Shown: positions 17,816-26,325, numbered from the stretch's first letter. The stretch is 64,000 nucleotides of DNA from Sphingomonas sp. LaA6.9 (GCF_022601895.1 NZ_JAKVIO010000008.1:80228-144227); one strand, 5' to 3'. The notes: a model not told the origin generated them from the letters alone. Numbers and translations: made by a program.

Positions 17816-18095
17816 CCCTGCTCTGGGTAAAGCCCGCGATGACGCTGCCAGTGATGAGAACGGCCATGGTCGGGGTGAGCGGCCCGTTGCTGGCGGAATT
17901 GGAGGAGCCTCGCCGAAAGACCGTCGGTCGGCAGGCCCGGGCGCTCGCACAGCGGCGGGAGAGCGGTTCCGCCATTGTCTCAACAGGACGTTCCAAAGCT
18001 GACTCAGTGTGAAGATCAGAAGTCGTTGCGATCAATGATAGATATGGTGGCTCGAGCTTGCTAACCACGCGGGCCTTGGGCCAGCGGAGCGATCT
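17816..18095. other. 280-bp gap with no convincing gene
   Basis: Lies between dinB and the TIR gene. It includes a cgggtaaagcccgcgatgac-like segment of the degenerate short-repeat kind common in alphaproteobacterial spacers. The promoter of the TIR trio presumably lies at its right end, but no clear -35/-10 pair can be picked out. Confidence 0.4.
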
Positions 18096-19808
18096 ATGGA
18101 AGAGGCGATGGAGACCGCAGCATATGTCGCCTTTCTCAGCTACAGCCACAAGGACGTCCGCCGGGCTCGCTGGTTGCAGCGGCGAATCGAAGGCTATCGA
18201 CTGCCCAGAGGCCTGACACTAAAGGACGGCACGAACCGCCTGGGCCCTGTATTTCGCGATCAGGACGAACTGGCCGCAGCGAGCGATCTTTCCCAGAGCG
18301 TTAAGGACGGCATTGCGCGTTCGGGGGTTATGGTGGTCCTTTGCTCACCTTCAGCAGCTGCCTCGCTTTGGGTCGACAAGGAAATCCGCCTGTTCCGACA
18401 GGTCCATCCGGATCGTCCGATCCTTGCCGCGATTGTCGAGGGCGACCCCGCCCATGCTTTTCCTGCCGCGCTGATCGAGGGGGCTGAGCCCCTTGCTGCC
18501 GATCTGCGCCCGCAAGGCGACGGCGCGCGACTGGGAACGCTCAAGCTGATCGCGGGTCTTGCCGACATAAGGCTGGACCGCCTCGTGCAACGCGACGCGC
18601 AAAGACGGATCCGCCGCGTGACGGCCATCACGGTCTTGTCGCTCATTGTCGCGCTAGGCTTCATCGCGCTGTCGCTCTTCGCCTGGCAGGCCCAGCGCGA
18701 GGCCGAGAGGCAGCGAGCAGAAGCCGAGGGGATCGTCGAGTTCATGCTGACGGATTTGCGACAGCGACTGCGCAGCGTCGGCCGGCTCGATGCGCTCATG
18801 ACGGTCAACGAACGGGCGATGAACTATTACAAGGGACAGGGCGATCTGGATCGCCTGCCAGACGAGAGCCTCGAACGCCGCGCCCGCATTCTCCACGCCA
18901 TGGGCGAGGACGACATCGCCCGTGGCGACCTGGGCGCGGCATTGCAGAAGTTCAGGGAAGCGCACCGGACGACCGAGGCGATCCTCGAAAATGCGCCCGA
19001 CGATCCCGAGCGGATCTTCAACCATGCGCAGAGCGAATTCTGGATCGGCCAGATCGACCAGCTCGAAGAGCGGGCCGAAGCAGCGCTCGGTCATTACCGC
19101 GCCTATCTGTACTGGGCGCGCAGACTGGTGGAGCTCGAGCCCGAACGATCGCGCAGCTTCATGGAGGCGGGCTATGCGCTCAGCAACATCGCGGCCGTCC
19201 AGTGGCAATTCCAGAAGAACCATGCGCAGGCGATCAGAAACTACCAGATGTCGCTCGACTGGTTCCTGAAATCGCAGGCAGCGGACCCAAGGTCGCTTAA
19301 CGCCCGCATGGAGGTCGCTGAACGCCATGCCCGGATTTCGGACGTCCAGTTCGATCGACGCGATTTTGATGCGGCGCGCTGGCACCGGCTTCGTCACCTG
19401 GCACTTCTCGAGCCGCTCAGGCGCGAGGACCCCGACAATGGGGACCTCGCCTATGACACGCTCGTTGCGACCCGCGCGCTTGCCCGCATTGCATTTGAAA
19501 GCGGCGAACTCGACGAGGCTGCGACCCTGGTTGCGCAAGCGGAAACGCAGGCGGAGAGCCTGCGCGCGCGCGATCCCGAAAACCAGTTCTGGTTCGAACA
19601 GCATTTGCGTGTCCTCATGGACGCGGCCGAGGTGGCACGTGCCCGGCACAACCCGTCCGAAGTCGCGCGACTGACCGGTCAGGCGCGGGAGTTTCTCAGC
19701 CAGACCCGTTCGGGATCAGCGGCGGACCCGGCATTTCGAGCGGAGTCCATCGTGAGACTGGATGCAATCACCCGTTCAGGCACAGATCTTTCAAAAAAGG
19801 GGGAATGA
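18096..19808 (+). CDS. membrane-anchored TIR-domain protein with C-terminal helical (TPR-like) repeats
   Basis: 570 aa. Residues ~8-150 form a bacterial TIR domain: AAYVAFLSYSHKDVRRARWL, GPVFRDQDELAAASDLSQSV, MVVLCSPSAAASLWVDKEIRLF. Glu96 in WVDKEI is where the NADase glutamate of active TIR domains sits. One transmembrane helix (VTAITVLSLIVALGFIALSL, residues 175-197) is followed by a charged coil and ~340 residues of TPR-like helices. TIR domains are scaffolds or NAD+-consuming enzymes; which applies is unknown. The stop is followed with no gap by the next ATG, so translation is coupled. Confidence 0.85.
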   Translation: MEEAMETAAYVAFLSYSHKDVRRARWLQRRIEGYRLPRGLTLKDGTNRLGPVFRDQDELAAASDLSQSVKDGIARSGVMVVLCSPSAAASLWVDKEIRLFRQVHPDRPILAAIVEGDPAHAFPAALIEGAEPLAADLRPQGDGARLGTLKLIAGLADIRLDRLVQRDAQRRIRRVTAITVLSLIVALGFIALSLFAWQAQREAERQRAEAEGIVEFMLTDLRQRLRSVGRLDALMTVNERAMNYYKGQGDLDRLPDESLERRARILHAMGEDDIARGDLGAALQKFREAHRTTEAILENAPDDPERIFNHAQSEFWIGQIDQLEERAEAALGHYRAYLYWARRLVELEPERSRSFMEAGYALSNIAAVQWQFQKNHAQAIRNYQMSLDWFLKSQAADPRSLNARMEVAERHARISDVQFDRRDFDAARWHRLRHLALLEPLRREDPDNGDLAYDTLVATRALARIAFESGELDEAATLVAQAETQAESLRARDPENQFWFEQHLRVLMDAAEVARARHNPSEVARLTGQAREFLSQTRSGSAADPAFRAESIVRLDAITRSGTDLSKKGE

Positions 19809-20405
19809 ATGACTTACGGAGACAGTGTCCGCCTGCCCGGTCCGGGCAATGCCATCAAGCATGTCGCACTTCTCTACATCGGCGTGGAAGAAGGCATATG
19901 GACCGTCAATCGTTGGTTCGCGCCGATCGGCGAGGGGGGGCTCAAGGCGACCGAAGAAAGGCTGCTCGAGCTCGCCCAGTCGGACGATCCGTCGCGCCAT
20001 CCCGAATTCCAGGGCTATGGCTTCGAGAACATCCGTTTCGTGGAATATATGTGCTTTTTCACGACCGTACTCCATGCGCCTGGCTACAGCTTTCATGACG
20101 GCAAGGGTACAGATCCGATCTGGTTTCTGGAAAAGAAGGAGAATTCCTCGCTGCCGCCGCCGCCGGCGCCTGTTGCCCCCAACAAGAGCTTTTATGACCT
20201 CGAAGAGGTGTCAGTCGGCGGGTTTCCGGCGCTGCGCTGTCGCAACTACATGTGCAACGGCTATACCGGGGAGCCGCTGAAGGAAGGCGAGACGCAGGGG
20301 TTCATCTTCAACCTCTATATTCACGCGCACTATGCTCAGGGCGGTGGCGCAGGCGTCGTGCTCGCCATCGATCCGGACGGGATGAGCAGCGGTCCGCGCA
20401 AGTAA
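19809..20405 (+). CDS. unknown protein, 198 aa, coupled to the TIR gene
   Basis: ATG 19809 follows the TIR stop TGA directly (gaatgaatg). The protein is soluble and rich in aromatic residues (VALLYIGVEEGIWTVNRWFA, FVEYMCFFTTVLHAPGYSFH), with a proline run LPPPPAPVAP near residue 115 that separates two halves, and a Cys pair in LRCRNYMCNGYTG. No family is recognised. Gene order and coupling imply it works with the TIR protein and the following TPR-SLOG-like protein. Confidence 0.75.
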   Translation: MTYGDSVRLPGPGNAIKHVALLYIGVEEGIWTVNRWFAPIGEGGLKATEERLLELAQSDDPSRHPEFQGYGFENIRFVEYMCFFTTVLHAPGYSFHDGKGTDPIWFLEKKENSSLPPPPAPVAPNKSFYDLEEVSVGGFPALRCRNYMCNGYTGEPLKEGETQGFIFNLYIHAHYAQGGGAGVVLAIDPDGMSSGPRK

Positions 20406-20421
20406 ATCGGGTGGCGCCCCG

Positions 20422-21951
20422 ATGAGCGATATGAAACAAGACCAGGGCATGGACTTATCGCGGCTCAATGGCATCACGCGACTGGCGCGCGCAGGGGCGC
20501 TCGAACAGGCCTTGATCCTGTTTCGTGCTCAAGGTCTTGACGCGCGCCTTGATGATCCGGAGGTGCTCACGGTCCATGGACGTTTGCTCAAGGACCGCGC
20601 CGCTCGTGTACGTGGCGAGGCCCGCGAAGCTTTGCTGAGCGAGGCGATCGCTGCCTATGAGCGGGCATCGCACATGGCCCGCGCAACCTATCCGCTCATC
20701 AATGCAGCAACGCTCGCGCTCCTTGCCGGGCGGCGGGAGCGTTCGCGTCAGCTGGCGGTTGAGACGCTGGAGCTGATAGATGGCGGCGATTGCGCGCCAG
20801 AAACCCCCTATTGGCTCGATGCCACAAGGGCCGAGGCATTGCTGCTGCTAGAGCGCAGGGAGGAGGCCGACGCCATTCTCGCTCAGGCGATCCGGGGTCA
20901 GGCGGAGGCATGGGAGGATCACGCCTCGACGCTGCGCCAGTTCGCGATGATCTCGAACGAAATGGGATGGGATGCCGCCTGGCTAGACCACTATCGCCCG
21001 CCGCCTTCACTGCATTTCGAAGGCATAATGGGAATTGCCGGGGATGATGCGAAGGCGCGGGGGGCGATTGCTGCAAGCCTCCAGGACATTGGTCCGGCCA
21101 ATGTGGTGGGCGCGCTCGCGGCGGGTGCCGACATATTGGTGGCCGAAGAGGCACTTCGCCTTGGCGGACACCTTCATGCGGTGCTGCCGTGCCCGGCGGA
21201 GCTGTTCATCGAGTCATCCGTCGTGCCCTACGGCGCAGCCTGGGAAGCGCGCTTCCAGCGTCTCATGGAAGAAGCTGCCTCGGTCCTGATCCTCGATGAC
21301 TGGCAACCGCTCAGCCAGGCATCGGTTTCAATCGCGCGTCAGGCGGCAATGGGGCTTGCGATCCGCGAAGCTCGGCGCCTGCAATCCTCGGCCATTGCAA
21401 TTCGCGTCGAGGCAGTGGGTGAGGATGGCCAGTGCGAAGGTGAAGCCGACTGGAGCCGTCACGGGCGCGAGGTACGCCATGTTGCGGTCGAGCGAAGCAA
21501 TATCAGCCGGGCGACTCTCCCGGCTACCGCACGGGCTACCGCGCTGCTGACGTTACCTCTCGAACTGGCAGTCGCGTTGCCCGGTGAGAGCATGCGCCTG
21601 GCCGAGCATGACGGCTATGTCGTTTATGGCAACGTCTCGCTCACTGATACCGCGCGCCTGGCCCAGGTCCTTGCCTCGCGGCATCCGGATGCGCGGCTGG
21701 GGCTCGACTATCGTGCCGTGTCGGGTGCGCAGGTCGCCGGACGCTTTGAGCGCTGCCTCGCCCTCGCCTCCTCGGATGTCGGGGGGGCGCTCGCGCTCAG
21801 TGAGCCGGCTGCGCTCGCGCTTTCGCTCCAAATACCTTCAGCCAATGTGGAGCCCATGGGGAGCATCCGCAGTGCTGTTGGAGATTTGCCTGTTTACGGC
21901 CTTTTCCCCGATCCGGTGTCAGGCGATGAGCTCGGCGAGCAGCCTGGGTGA
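20422..21951 (+). CDS. TPR - SLOG-like - degenerate cyclase-homology protein
   Basis: 509 aa, 16 bases after the orphan gene. Residues ~15-180 are TPR-like helices. Residues ~196-330 (LHFEGIMGIAGDD, GALAAGADILVAEEALRLGG, HLHAVLPCPAELFIESSV) match the Rossmannoid nucleotide-binding region found next to TPR modules in bacterial signalling proteins and resemble SLOG domains. The remaining part (GYVVYGNVSLTDTARLA, ending LPVYGLFPDP) recalls a class III cyclase domain that has lost its metal-binding residues; this part is my inference. SLOG domains sense TIR-made nucleotides in Thoeris defence. The 3' end overlaps the crp-like gene by 33 bp. Confidence 0.7.
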   Translation: MSDMKQDQGMDLSRLNGITRLARAGALEQALILFRAQGLDARLDDPEVLTVHGRLLKDRAARVRGEAREALLSEAIAAYERASHMARATYPLINAATLALLAGRRERSRQLAVETLELIDGGDCAPETPYWLDATRAEALLLLERREEADAILAQAIRGQAEAWEDHASTLRQFAMISNEMGWDAAWLDHYRPPPSLHFEGIMGIAGDDAKARGAIAASLQDIGPANVVGALAAGADILVAEEALRLGGHLHAVLPCPAELFIESSVVPYGAAWEARFQRLMEEAASVLILDDWQPLSQASVSIARQAAMGLAIREARRLQSSAIAIRVEAVGEDGQCEGEADWSRHGREVRHVAVERSNISRATLPATARATALLTLPLELAVALPGESMRLAEHDGYVVYGNVSLTDTARLAQVLASRHPDARLGLDYRAVSGAQVAGRFERCLALASSDVGGALALSEPAALALSLQIPSANVEPMGSIRSAVGDLPVYGLFPDPVSGDELGEQPG

Positions 21952-22632
21952 AATGATCTCGAGCGCCGCGTCGGATCGATCAATTATTCCGCGTCGAACA
22001 AGGTGTGCGATCGCCCGCGATGTCGTCTCGCGCGTCGTGTGAACGGTGAGCGCGAGCGCCGAGAGAACCGGGGGTGGTTCGATACGGTTGGAGGCGTCTG
22101 CGAGCCGGAGCAATTCAGCATAGACGCGACCCGTCGCGCTGAGCGTTGTTCTTGCCGCCATGCGATCGAGCAGAACATCGAGCTGTCTTGCGAGAAGCAG
22201 CGACAGGCCGTGCGCGATCTCTGCATTGCGACGTGCGAGATCGACGAGGATTCCCGTCTCGATCGAAAGCAGCCTGAGCGCGCCCAACGCGACGATGTCC
22301 GCACGGAGCGGCGCGGGCTCGGGATAGCTTCCGAAGATCTCGCCAGGGCCATAGGAGGCGAGAAGGGTAAGCTGGCCATCGGACGAATTGATCTGTGCCT
22401 GGGCGACACCGTCGACCACCAGCCAGCAATGGCGCGCCACGTCGCCTTGACCGGCAACCACGTGCTTGCCGGGCACACTCAGCTCCCGGACGGCGGTGCC
22501 AAGCGCGACCGCGGCATCGTGACGGCAGGAAAATACCGATTCTATTACGGCCAGCCGTTCCGCTTCGAGCAAGCTGTCACCCCCAGCAAATATTTGCCGA
22601 CCCACCCAATATTCAGGGGCGGATGCTGTCAA
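21919..22632 (-). CDS. Crp/Fnr-family transcriptional regulator
   Basis: 237 aa. N-terminal cyclic-nucleotide-binding fold (VVAGQGDVARHCWLVVDGVAQAQ, LLASYGPGEIFGSYPEP) and C-terminal winged helix with the Crp recognition helix TVHTTRETTSRAIAHLVRRG. The N-terminal Cys cluster of oxygen-sensing Fnr is missing (one Cys only), so it is not an iron-sulfur Fnr. It faces the TPR-SLOG gene tail to tail. It could regulate the nearby stress genes, but there is no direct evidence. Confidence 0.88.
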   Translation of the reverse strand: MTASAPEYWVGRQIFAGGDSLLEAERLAVIESVFSCRHDAAVALGTAVRELSVPGKHVVAGQGDVARHCWLVVDGVAQAQINSSDGQLTLLASYGPGEIFGSYPEPAPLRADIVALGALRLLSIETGILVDLARRNAEIAHGLSLLLARQLDVLLDRMAARTTLSATGRVYAELLRLADASNRIEPPPVLSALALTVHTTRETTSRAIAHLVRRGIIDRSDAALEIISPRLLAELIA

Positions 22633-22665
22633 CCGTTCTCGTGGGGCGACGCCATAAGGAAAAGC

Positions 22666-22694
22666 GGCCCGGCGAACGCGAGGTTCGCCGGGCC
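22666..22694 (-). terminator. strong stem-loop, possible terminator
   Basis: Perfect 12-bp stem (ggcccggcgaac / gttcgccgggcc), 5-base loop. On the minus strand it is followed by gcttttcc. No minus-strand gene ends here, so it may end a small RNA or act on the crp-like gene's leader. Confidence 0.5.
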
Positions 22695-23490
22695 TGAGTT
22701 ATTTCGGAAATCAGATGGAATATCTGATCCCCTCGGGTCGCGCCTTGTGAATAGGACACGGGATCGGAAATGCGCGTGACCGCCATCACGCAGAGCAATT
22801 TATTTCTCAGCTAACAGCGTAGCCGCCATGCGCTGGATGCGGGCAAGCAAAGGAAATCCGCGCAGGCGATGGCCGTTCGTGTCGAAAGCATGAGCGGCCC
22901 CTGCCATCGGAGTCGAGCCATGGACGCATGCGGTCTTTTCCGTGCCGCTTCCGGGTCAGCCGATTGCAGGCGGCCGAGCTGTGAGACGCTCTTGAGACGC
23001 GCGCCGGTGCCTTTAGCCTATGGCCTGAACATGCGCATCGGCCACCCGGCCGCCCGCGTTGCCGAAACAACAGTGCAATTTGCGCAATTTCGGGATTCGC
23101 ACTCAAGGAAAATCACCCGATTCATCCGCAATGGTGCAAGTTGTTGTGATATTGAAGCGATACAGGCGAGTTCAGGCGGCGCCTTGGCGGCGAGCGGAAA
23201 AGGCTACGAAAAGGGGTGGCTGGATGTCGGGAAAGGGCACGAGCCGGGGCCGATGTCCGTTTTCGGGACGCTTGCATGCGAACGCCTCTGATCCAATTGC
23301 GAGCGGCCAGGATTTGGGGCAGGGCGCCTGGTGCAGCACAATCGTGCAGCCCGGTCCCGTCCCGTCTGACCCGGTCGGCCACGGGGCCGGCATTGCACCT
23401 CGCAGCACTGCACGACCTTGGCTCCGCGCCCCGGAGCGTAGCGCGCGCCCCTGAGGTCGCGCGCGCTGTGTGCTGCGGATTACCCGCGAT

Positions 23491-23506
23491 GTTGCGATAT
23501 CGCAAC
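23491..23506. promoter_or_regulatory. perfect 16-bp palindrome upstream of LuxR-HTH gene
   Basis: gttgcgatatcgcaac, ending 28 bases before the ATG at 23535. Size and position suit an operator bound by a dimeric HTH protein, perhaps the product of the adjacent gene itself (inference). Confidence 0.45.
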
Positions 23507-23534
23507 GGTGTCCCGATTCTGATACGTAAGAACA

Positions 23535-24113
23535 ATGTCGGTTCGTGCTAATCATGCGCCCGTGGATGAGGGACGAATCAACAGGCTGACGCCAACGCAG
23601 CGCCAATGCCTGCGCATGGTTGCACGCCTGATGACATCCAAGGAAATCGCGCTTGAGCTTGGCATTGCCTCGGACACCGTCGACAAGCATCTGAAGGCGG
23701 CTATCGCAATCCTTGGCGCGAGGAACCGGCAACAGGCCGCGCGCATGTTCGCGGATTTCGAGCAAACGCAGCCCCCCCAGCAATTGGGTACCCAATCGCC
23801 GGAGCTTGTGCCCAGGCCCTCCAGCGGAATAGCCAAAGCGTTGTCGGCGGGTGATGCAGTCAAGCAGAACGGGGCCGGTCAAACGGAATTGCGCGAGGGG
23901 CGGTCGCCCTTCGATGCAGGCGTACCGGTGGACCGGCCGAAGTGGCTTCTTCCGATCCCGCTCGACGGAAGACGTGGCAACCATCTGAAGCCCGTTGAAC
24001 GGCTGGTCTGGATCTTTGGTATCATGGTCCTGATCATCCTTTCGCTGGCGCTTCTGGCAAGCGCGGCCGAGACGATCGGCCGTATTGCGAGCGCGGTCGC
24101 CGCCGACGCCTGA
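23535..24113 (+). CDS. membrane-anchored LuxR-type HTH protein
   Basis: 192 aa. Residues ~17-75 form a LuxR/NarL HTH (LTPTQRQCLRMVARLMTSKE, IALELGIASDTVDKHLKAAI). A ~80-residue low-complexity linker leads to one C-terminal transmembrane helix (WIFGIMVLIILSLALLASAA). It has no receiver or ligand domain. A DNA-binding domain tethered to the inner membrane is unusual; it could respond to membrane or envelope state. Start ATG 23535 lacks a clear ribosome site. Confidence 0.8.
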   Translation: MSVRANHAPVDEGRINRLTPTQRQCLRMVARLMTSKEIALELGIASDTVDKHLKAAIAILGARNRQQAARMFADFEQTQPPQQLGTQSPELVPRPSSGIAKALSAGDAVKQNGAGQTELREGRSPFDAGVPVDRPKWLLPIPLDGRRGNHLKPVERLVWIFGIMVLIILSLALLASAAETIGRIASAVAADA

Positions 24114-24169
24114 ACCTTTCAACGCCCAATTGATGTCTGGTGGCTCTGCGACCGGGCAGGAGAGACGTC

Positions 24170-24529
24170 ATGCTCAATCAACGCCTGTCACTGGCGCGAA
24201 GAATCGCGTCCGATATAAACGAGAGCGAACGCGCCGCCGATCTCATGGTCTGCAAGATCGCAACGCTTATTTCCGGCCTCTCCGAAGCCCGCATGGCAAC
24301 CAATGTGCCCGCCTCAATGGGACAGGATGCCTTTGACAATGCGGGCGAAGCCATGGCGCTTGCGATGAAGCTTCGCAGCCGCCTCGTCGCAGCGCATGAG
24401 AATCTTGTCACGGTACGCGCACAGGCCGGGCTTGGGCCCTACGCGATCGGCGACGGATCGGATTGTCCGCCCCTGCCATCCGAACCAACCGGAGAGGACA
24501 AACCGCTGAAGCTCGTATCGGCCGCGTGA
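24170..24529 (+). CDS. hypothetical protein, 119 aa
   Basis: Start ATG 24170 follows aggagagacgtc. The protein begins MLNQRLSLARRIASDINESE and is mostly helical with a hydrophilic C-terminal tail (GDGSDCPPLPSEPTGEDKPL). It is 56 bases downstream of the LuxR-HTH gene on the same strand and probably shares its transcript. The pattern resembles short alphaproteobacterial helical proteins, but I cannot name a family. Confidence 0.65.
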   Translation: MLNQRLSLARRIASDINESERAADLMVCKIATLISGLSEARMATNVPASMGQDAFDNAGEAMALAMKLRSRLVAAHENLVTVRAQAGLGPYAIGDGSDCPPLPSEPTGEDKPLKLVSAA

Positions 24530-24573
24530 CGGCGAGGCTTGACCGGAGCGAATGACAATGGTCGGGTTCGCCT

Positions 24574-25023
24574 ATGCGCGTCTACGTCTTCTACGCCTTG
24601 CTGCTCACCTGCTTCGGTTATGCATGGTTGCGTGGCGGCGGCCCCGAGCGGGCGGCTGCCACCATCATCCTGACGGGCACCGTCCTGACGACGCTGACCT
24701 ATCAACCCTTTGCGACGCGCTTCCAGTCGGTGGAGACGTCAGCCTTTCTCATCGACCTGGCGGTATGGCTCGCCTTGCTGGCGCTCGCACTCAAGGCGGA
24801 GCGGTTCTGGCCCTTATGGATAGCAGGACTGCAGGGCGTCGCGGTTGTGGTGCACGCGGTGAAGATCCTCGATCCTACGATCCTTCGATGGGCCTATGCC
24901 TTTCTGATGGCAATCTGGGTCTATCCGATGATGCTGATTCTGACGATCGGGATCTGGGGCCATCAGCGGCGTGTGATGCAATACGGGGCCGATCCATCCT
25001 GGACGCGCTCCTTCGGGTCGTAG
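24574..25023 (+). CDS. integral membrane protein, 149 aa
   Basis: ATG 24574 opens MRVYVFYALLLTCFGYAWLR, the first of about four transmembrane helices (AATIILTGTVLTTLTYQ, FLIDLAVWLALLALALK, AYAFLMAIWVYPMMLILTIG). The short loops are charged. Similar small four-helix proteins are common and unnamed in sphingomonads. The 3' end overlaps the likely start of the RadC-like gene in another frame. Confidence 0.75.
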   Translation: MRVYVFYALLLTCFGYAWLRGGGPERAAATIILTGTVLTTLTYQPFATRFQSVETSAFLIDLAVWLALLALALKAERFWPLWIAGLQGVAVVVHAVKILDPTILRWAYAFLMAIWVYPMMLILTIGIWGHQRRVMQYGADPSWTRSFGS

Positions 25024-25601
25024 AGCCGGAAAAAGCCGAGCTCTGGTCGGAGCGCCTCATCCAGACCTACAGCACTCTTGCGGGCGTCGTGGCCGCACCC
25101 CCGGCGCGCATCAGCGAAATTACGGGGAGCGAGCAGGCTGCAATGCAGATGCAGCTGGTGCGCCAGGCGACGCTCCAGACGCTCAGGACCGAGGTGCTGA
25201 GCGCACCGGTGCTCTGCGGCAGCACAGCCGTCACCAACTATCTCTTCGCCCGCATGGCCCATCTGCCATCCGAAGAAGTCCGCGCATTGTTTCTCGATGT
25301 CCGAAACCGGCTGTTGAGTGATGAAATCATGGCGAGAGGTGAAGTCGATCGCGTACCCTTTTCGGTAAGGGCAATCGTCAGGCGCGCAGTTGAGCTCAAT
25401 GCCTGTGGCATCGTCATTGCGCATAATCATCCATCGGGTGAGGCGGTGCCAAGTGATGCCGACATCGCCGCCACCGGCGAACTGGTCGACGCGGCCCGTA
25501 CGCTCGGCATCGACATTCTCGATCACCTGGTCATCGCGCGCAGCGGATGGGCAAGCTTCCGGCGCCTGGGCCTGTTGCAGTCGACAAGGGCACAGTCATG
25601 A
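24888..25601 (+). CDS. radC: RadC-like JAB-domain protein
   Basis: The JAB/MPN metalloprotease-like domain is clear: LFLDVRNRLLSDEIMARGEV, the metal motif IVIAHNHPSGEAVPSDAD (HxHPSG-x7-D) and DILDHLVIARSGWASFRRLG. The N-terminal helix-hairpin-helix of RadC is shortened to about LDALLRVVEPEKAELWSERL. Start is uncertain: ATG 24888 is the nearest in-frame ATG but overlaps the membrane-protein gene by ~136 bp, and no other usual start occurs before the domain. The classical repair role of RadC is doubtful. Confidence 0.75.
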   Translation: MGLCLSDGNLGLSDDADSDDRDLGPSAACDAIRGRSILDALLRVVEPEKAELWSERLIQTYSTLAGVVAAPPARISEITGSEQAAMQMQLVRQATLQTLRTEVLSAPVLCGSTAVTNYLFARMAHLPSEEVRALFLDVRNRLLSDEIMARGEVDRVPFSVRAIVRRAVELNACGIVIAHNHPSGEAVPSDADIAATGELVDAARTLGIDILDHLVIARSGWASFRRLGLLQSTRAQS

Positions 25602-25650
25602 AATGTCATGCACGCTTCCACCACATGATCCACAGCCTGTCAGGGGGGCA

Positions 25651-26181
25651 ATGATGGCAAGTACTCGCCAATGCGATCCCCGAAGCGAGGACACCGCACG
25701 GATCGTCACCAACATGGCTGCACAGCTGCAGATTGCCTCGAGCATGTTCACAGTCCTTGCCCGGAGCGTGCAAGGTTCAGCGCTCGACATCTCGGCGGTG
25801 CTCGAAGTGATGGGCGAGGACAAGAGTCAGGTGGCGCTCAGTCTCTCGCGCCAGACCGATCTTGCGGCAAGTGAACTTCGCCAGCGCCGGTTTCGCGAGC
25901 GGATCTTTCCGCCCGGTCTTTTCGGCGATCCCGCCTGGGACATCCTGCTGGACCTCTTCGTCGCCGAAGCGCGGGGCAACCGGGTCTCGGTGACTGATGC
26001 GTGTCTTGCCGCTGCTGTCCCCATGACGACGGCCCTTCGATGGGTTCGCCAGCTTGAGAGCGTGGGCCTTGTCGTGCGCCGTGCCGATGAACGCGACGCA
26101 CGCCGCGCCTGGCTCGTGCTGACCCAGCGGGGCACAGAACTGGTCGGGCAGGTGATGACCTTTGGTCAGCTGGGGCGATGA
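25651..26181 (+). CDS. MarR-like winged-helix regulator
   Basis: Start ATG 25651 (atgatg, preceded by caggggggca). The 176-aa protein has an N-terminal helical part and a winged helix in the second half: WDILLDLFVAEARGNRVSVT, DACLAAAVPMTTALRWVRQL, SVGLVVRRADERDARRAWLV and LTQRGTELVGQVM. This is the MarR layout with the DERDxRR wing. Genes of this kind often lie in sphingomonad accessory DNA. The signal it responds to is unknown. Confidence 0.82.
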   Translation: MMASTRQCDPRSEDTARIVTNMAAQLQIASSMFTVLARSVQGSALDISAVLEVMGEDKSQVALSLSRQTDLAASELRQRRFRERIFPPGLFGDPAWDILLDLFVAEARGNRVSVTDACLAAAVPMTTALRWVRQLESVGLVVRRADERDARRAWLVLTQRGTELVGQVMTFGQLGR

Positions 26182-26308
26182 CCTGCAAGGTTCGGCCCAT
26201 GCTGTGTGCCAAGCCTCCATTATGGAGCGATATATTGCCTGCTGCCGGGCTGACTGGCGACGCCAAGGAACCAGATCGGAGGCAATGGCGCTGGTCCTGA
26301 AGCGCGCT

Positions 26309-26325
26309 GCCCGATAGCATCGGGC
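26309..26325 (+). terminator. terminator-like hairpin
   Basis: Perfect 7-bp stem gcccgat/atcgggc with loop agc, followed by attcttt. First of two tandem hairpins upstream of the lasso locus. Confidence 0.5.

Larger units (their letters stand above)
22633..23534. other. 900-bp non-coding stretch with hairpins and a palindrome
   Basis: Only weak, overlapping frames are present. It contains a perfect 12-bp stem at 22666-22694, whose minus-strand reading is followed by gctttt, and a perfect palindrome at 23491-23506 just before the LuxR-HTH gene. A minus-strand small RNA ending at the 22666 hairpin is possible. Otherwise I see nothing definable. Confidence 0.5.

Noticed and set aside
24552..24887. 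5' extension of the RadC frame
   Set aside because: Overlaps the membrane-protein gene completely in another frame and has no protein-like pattern.
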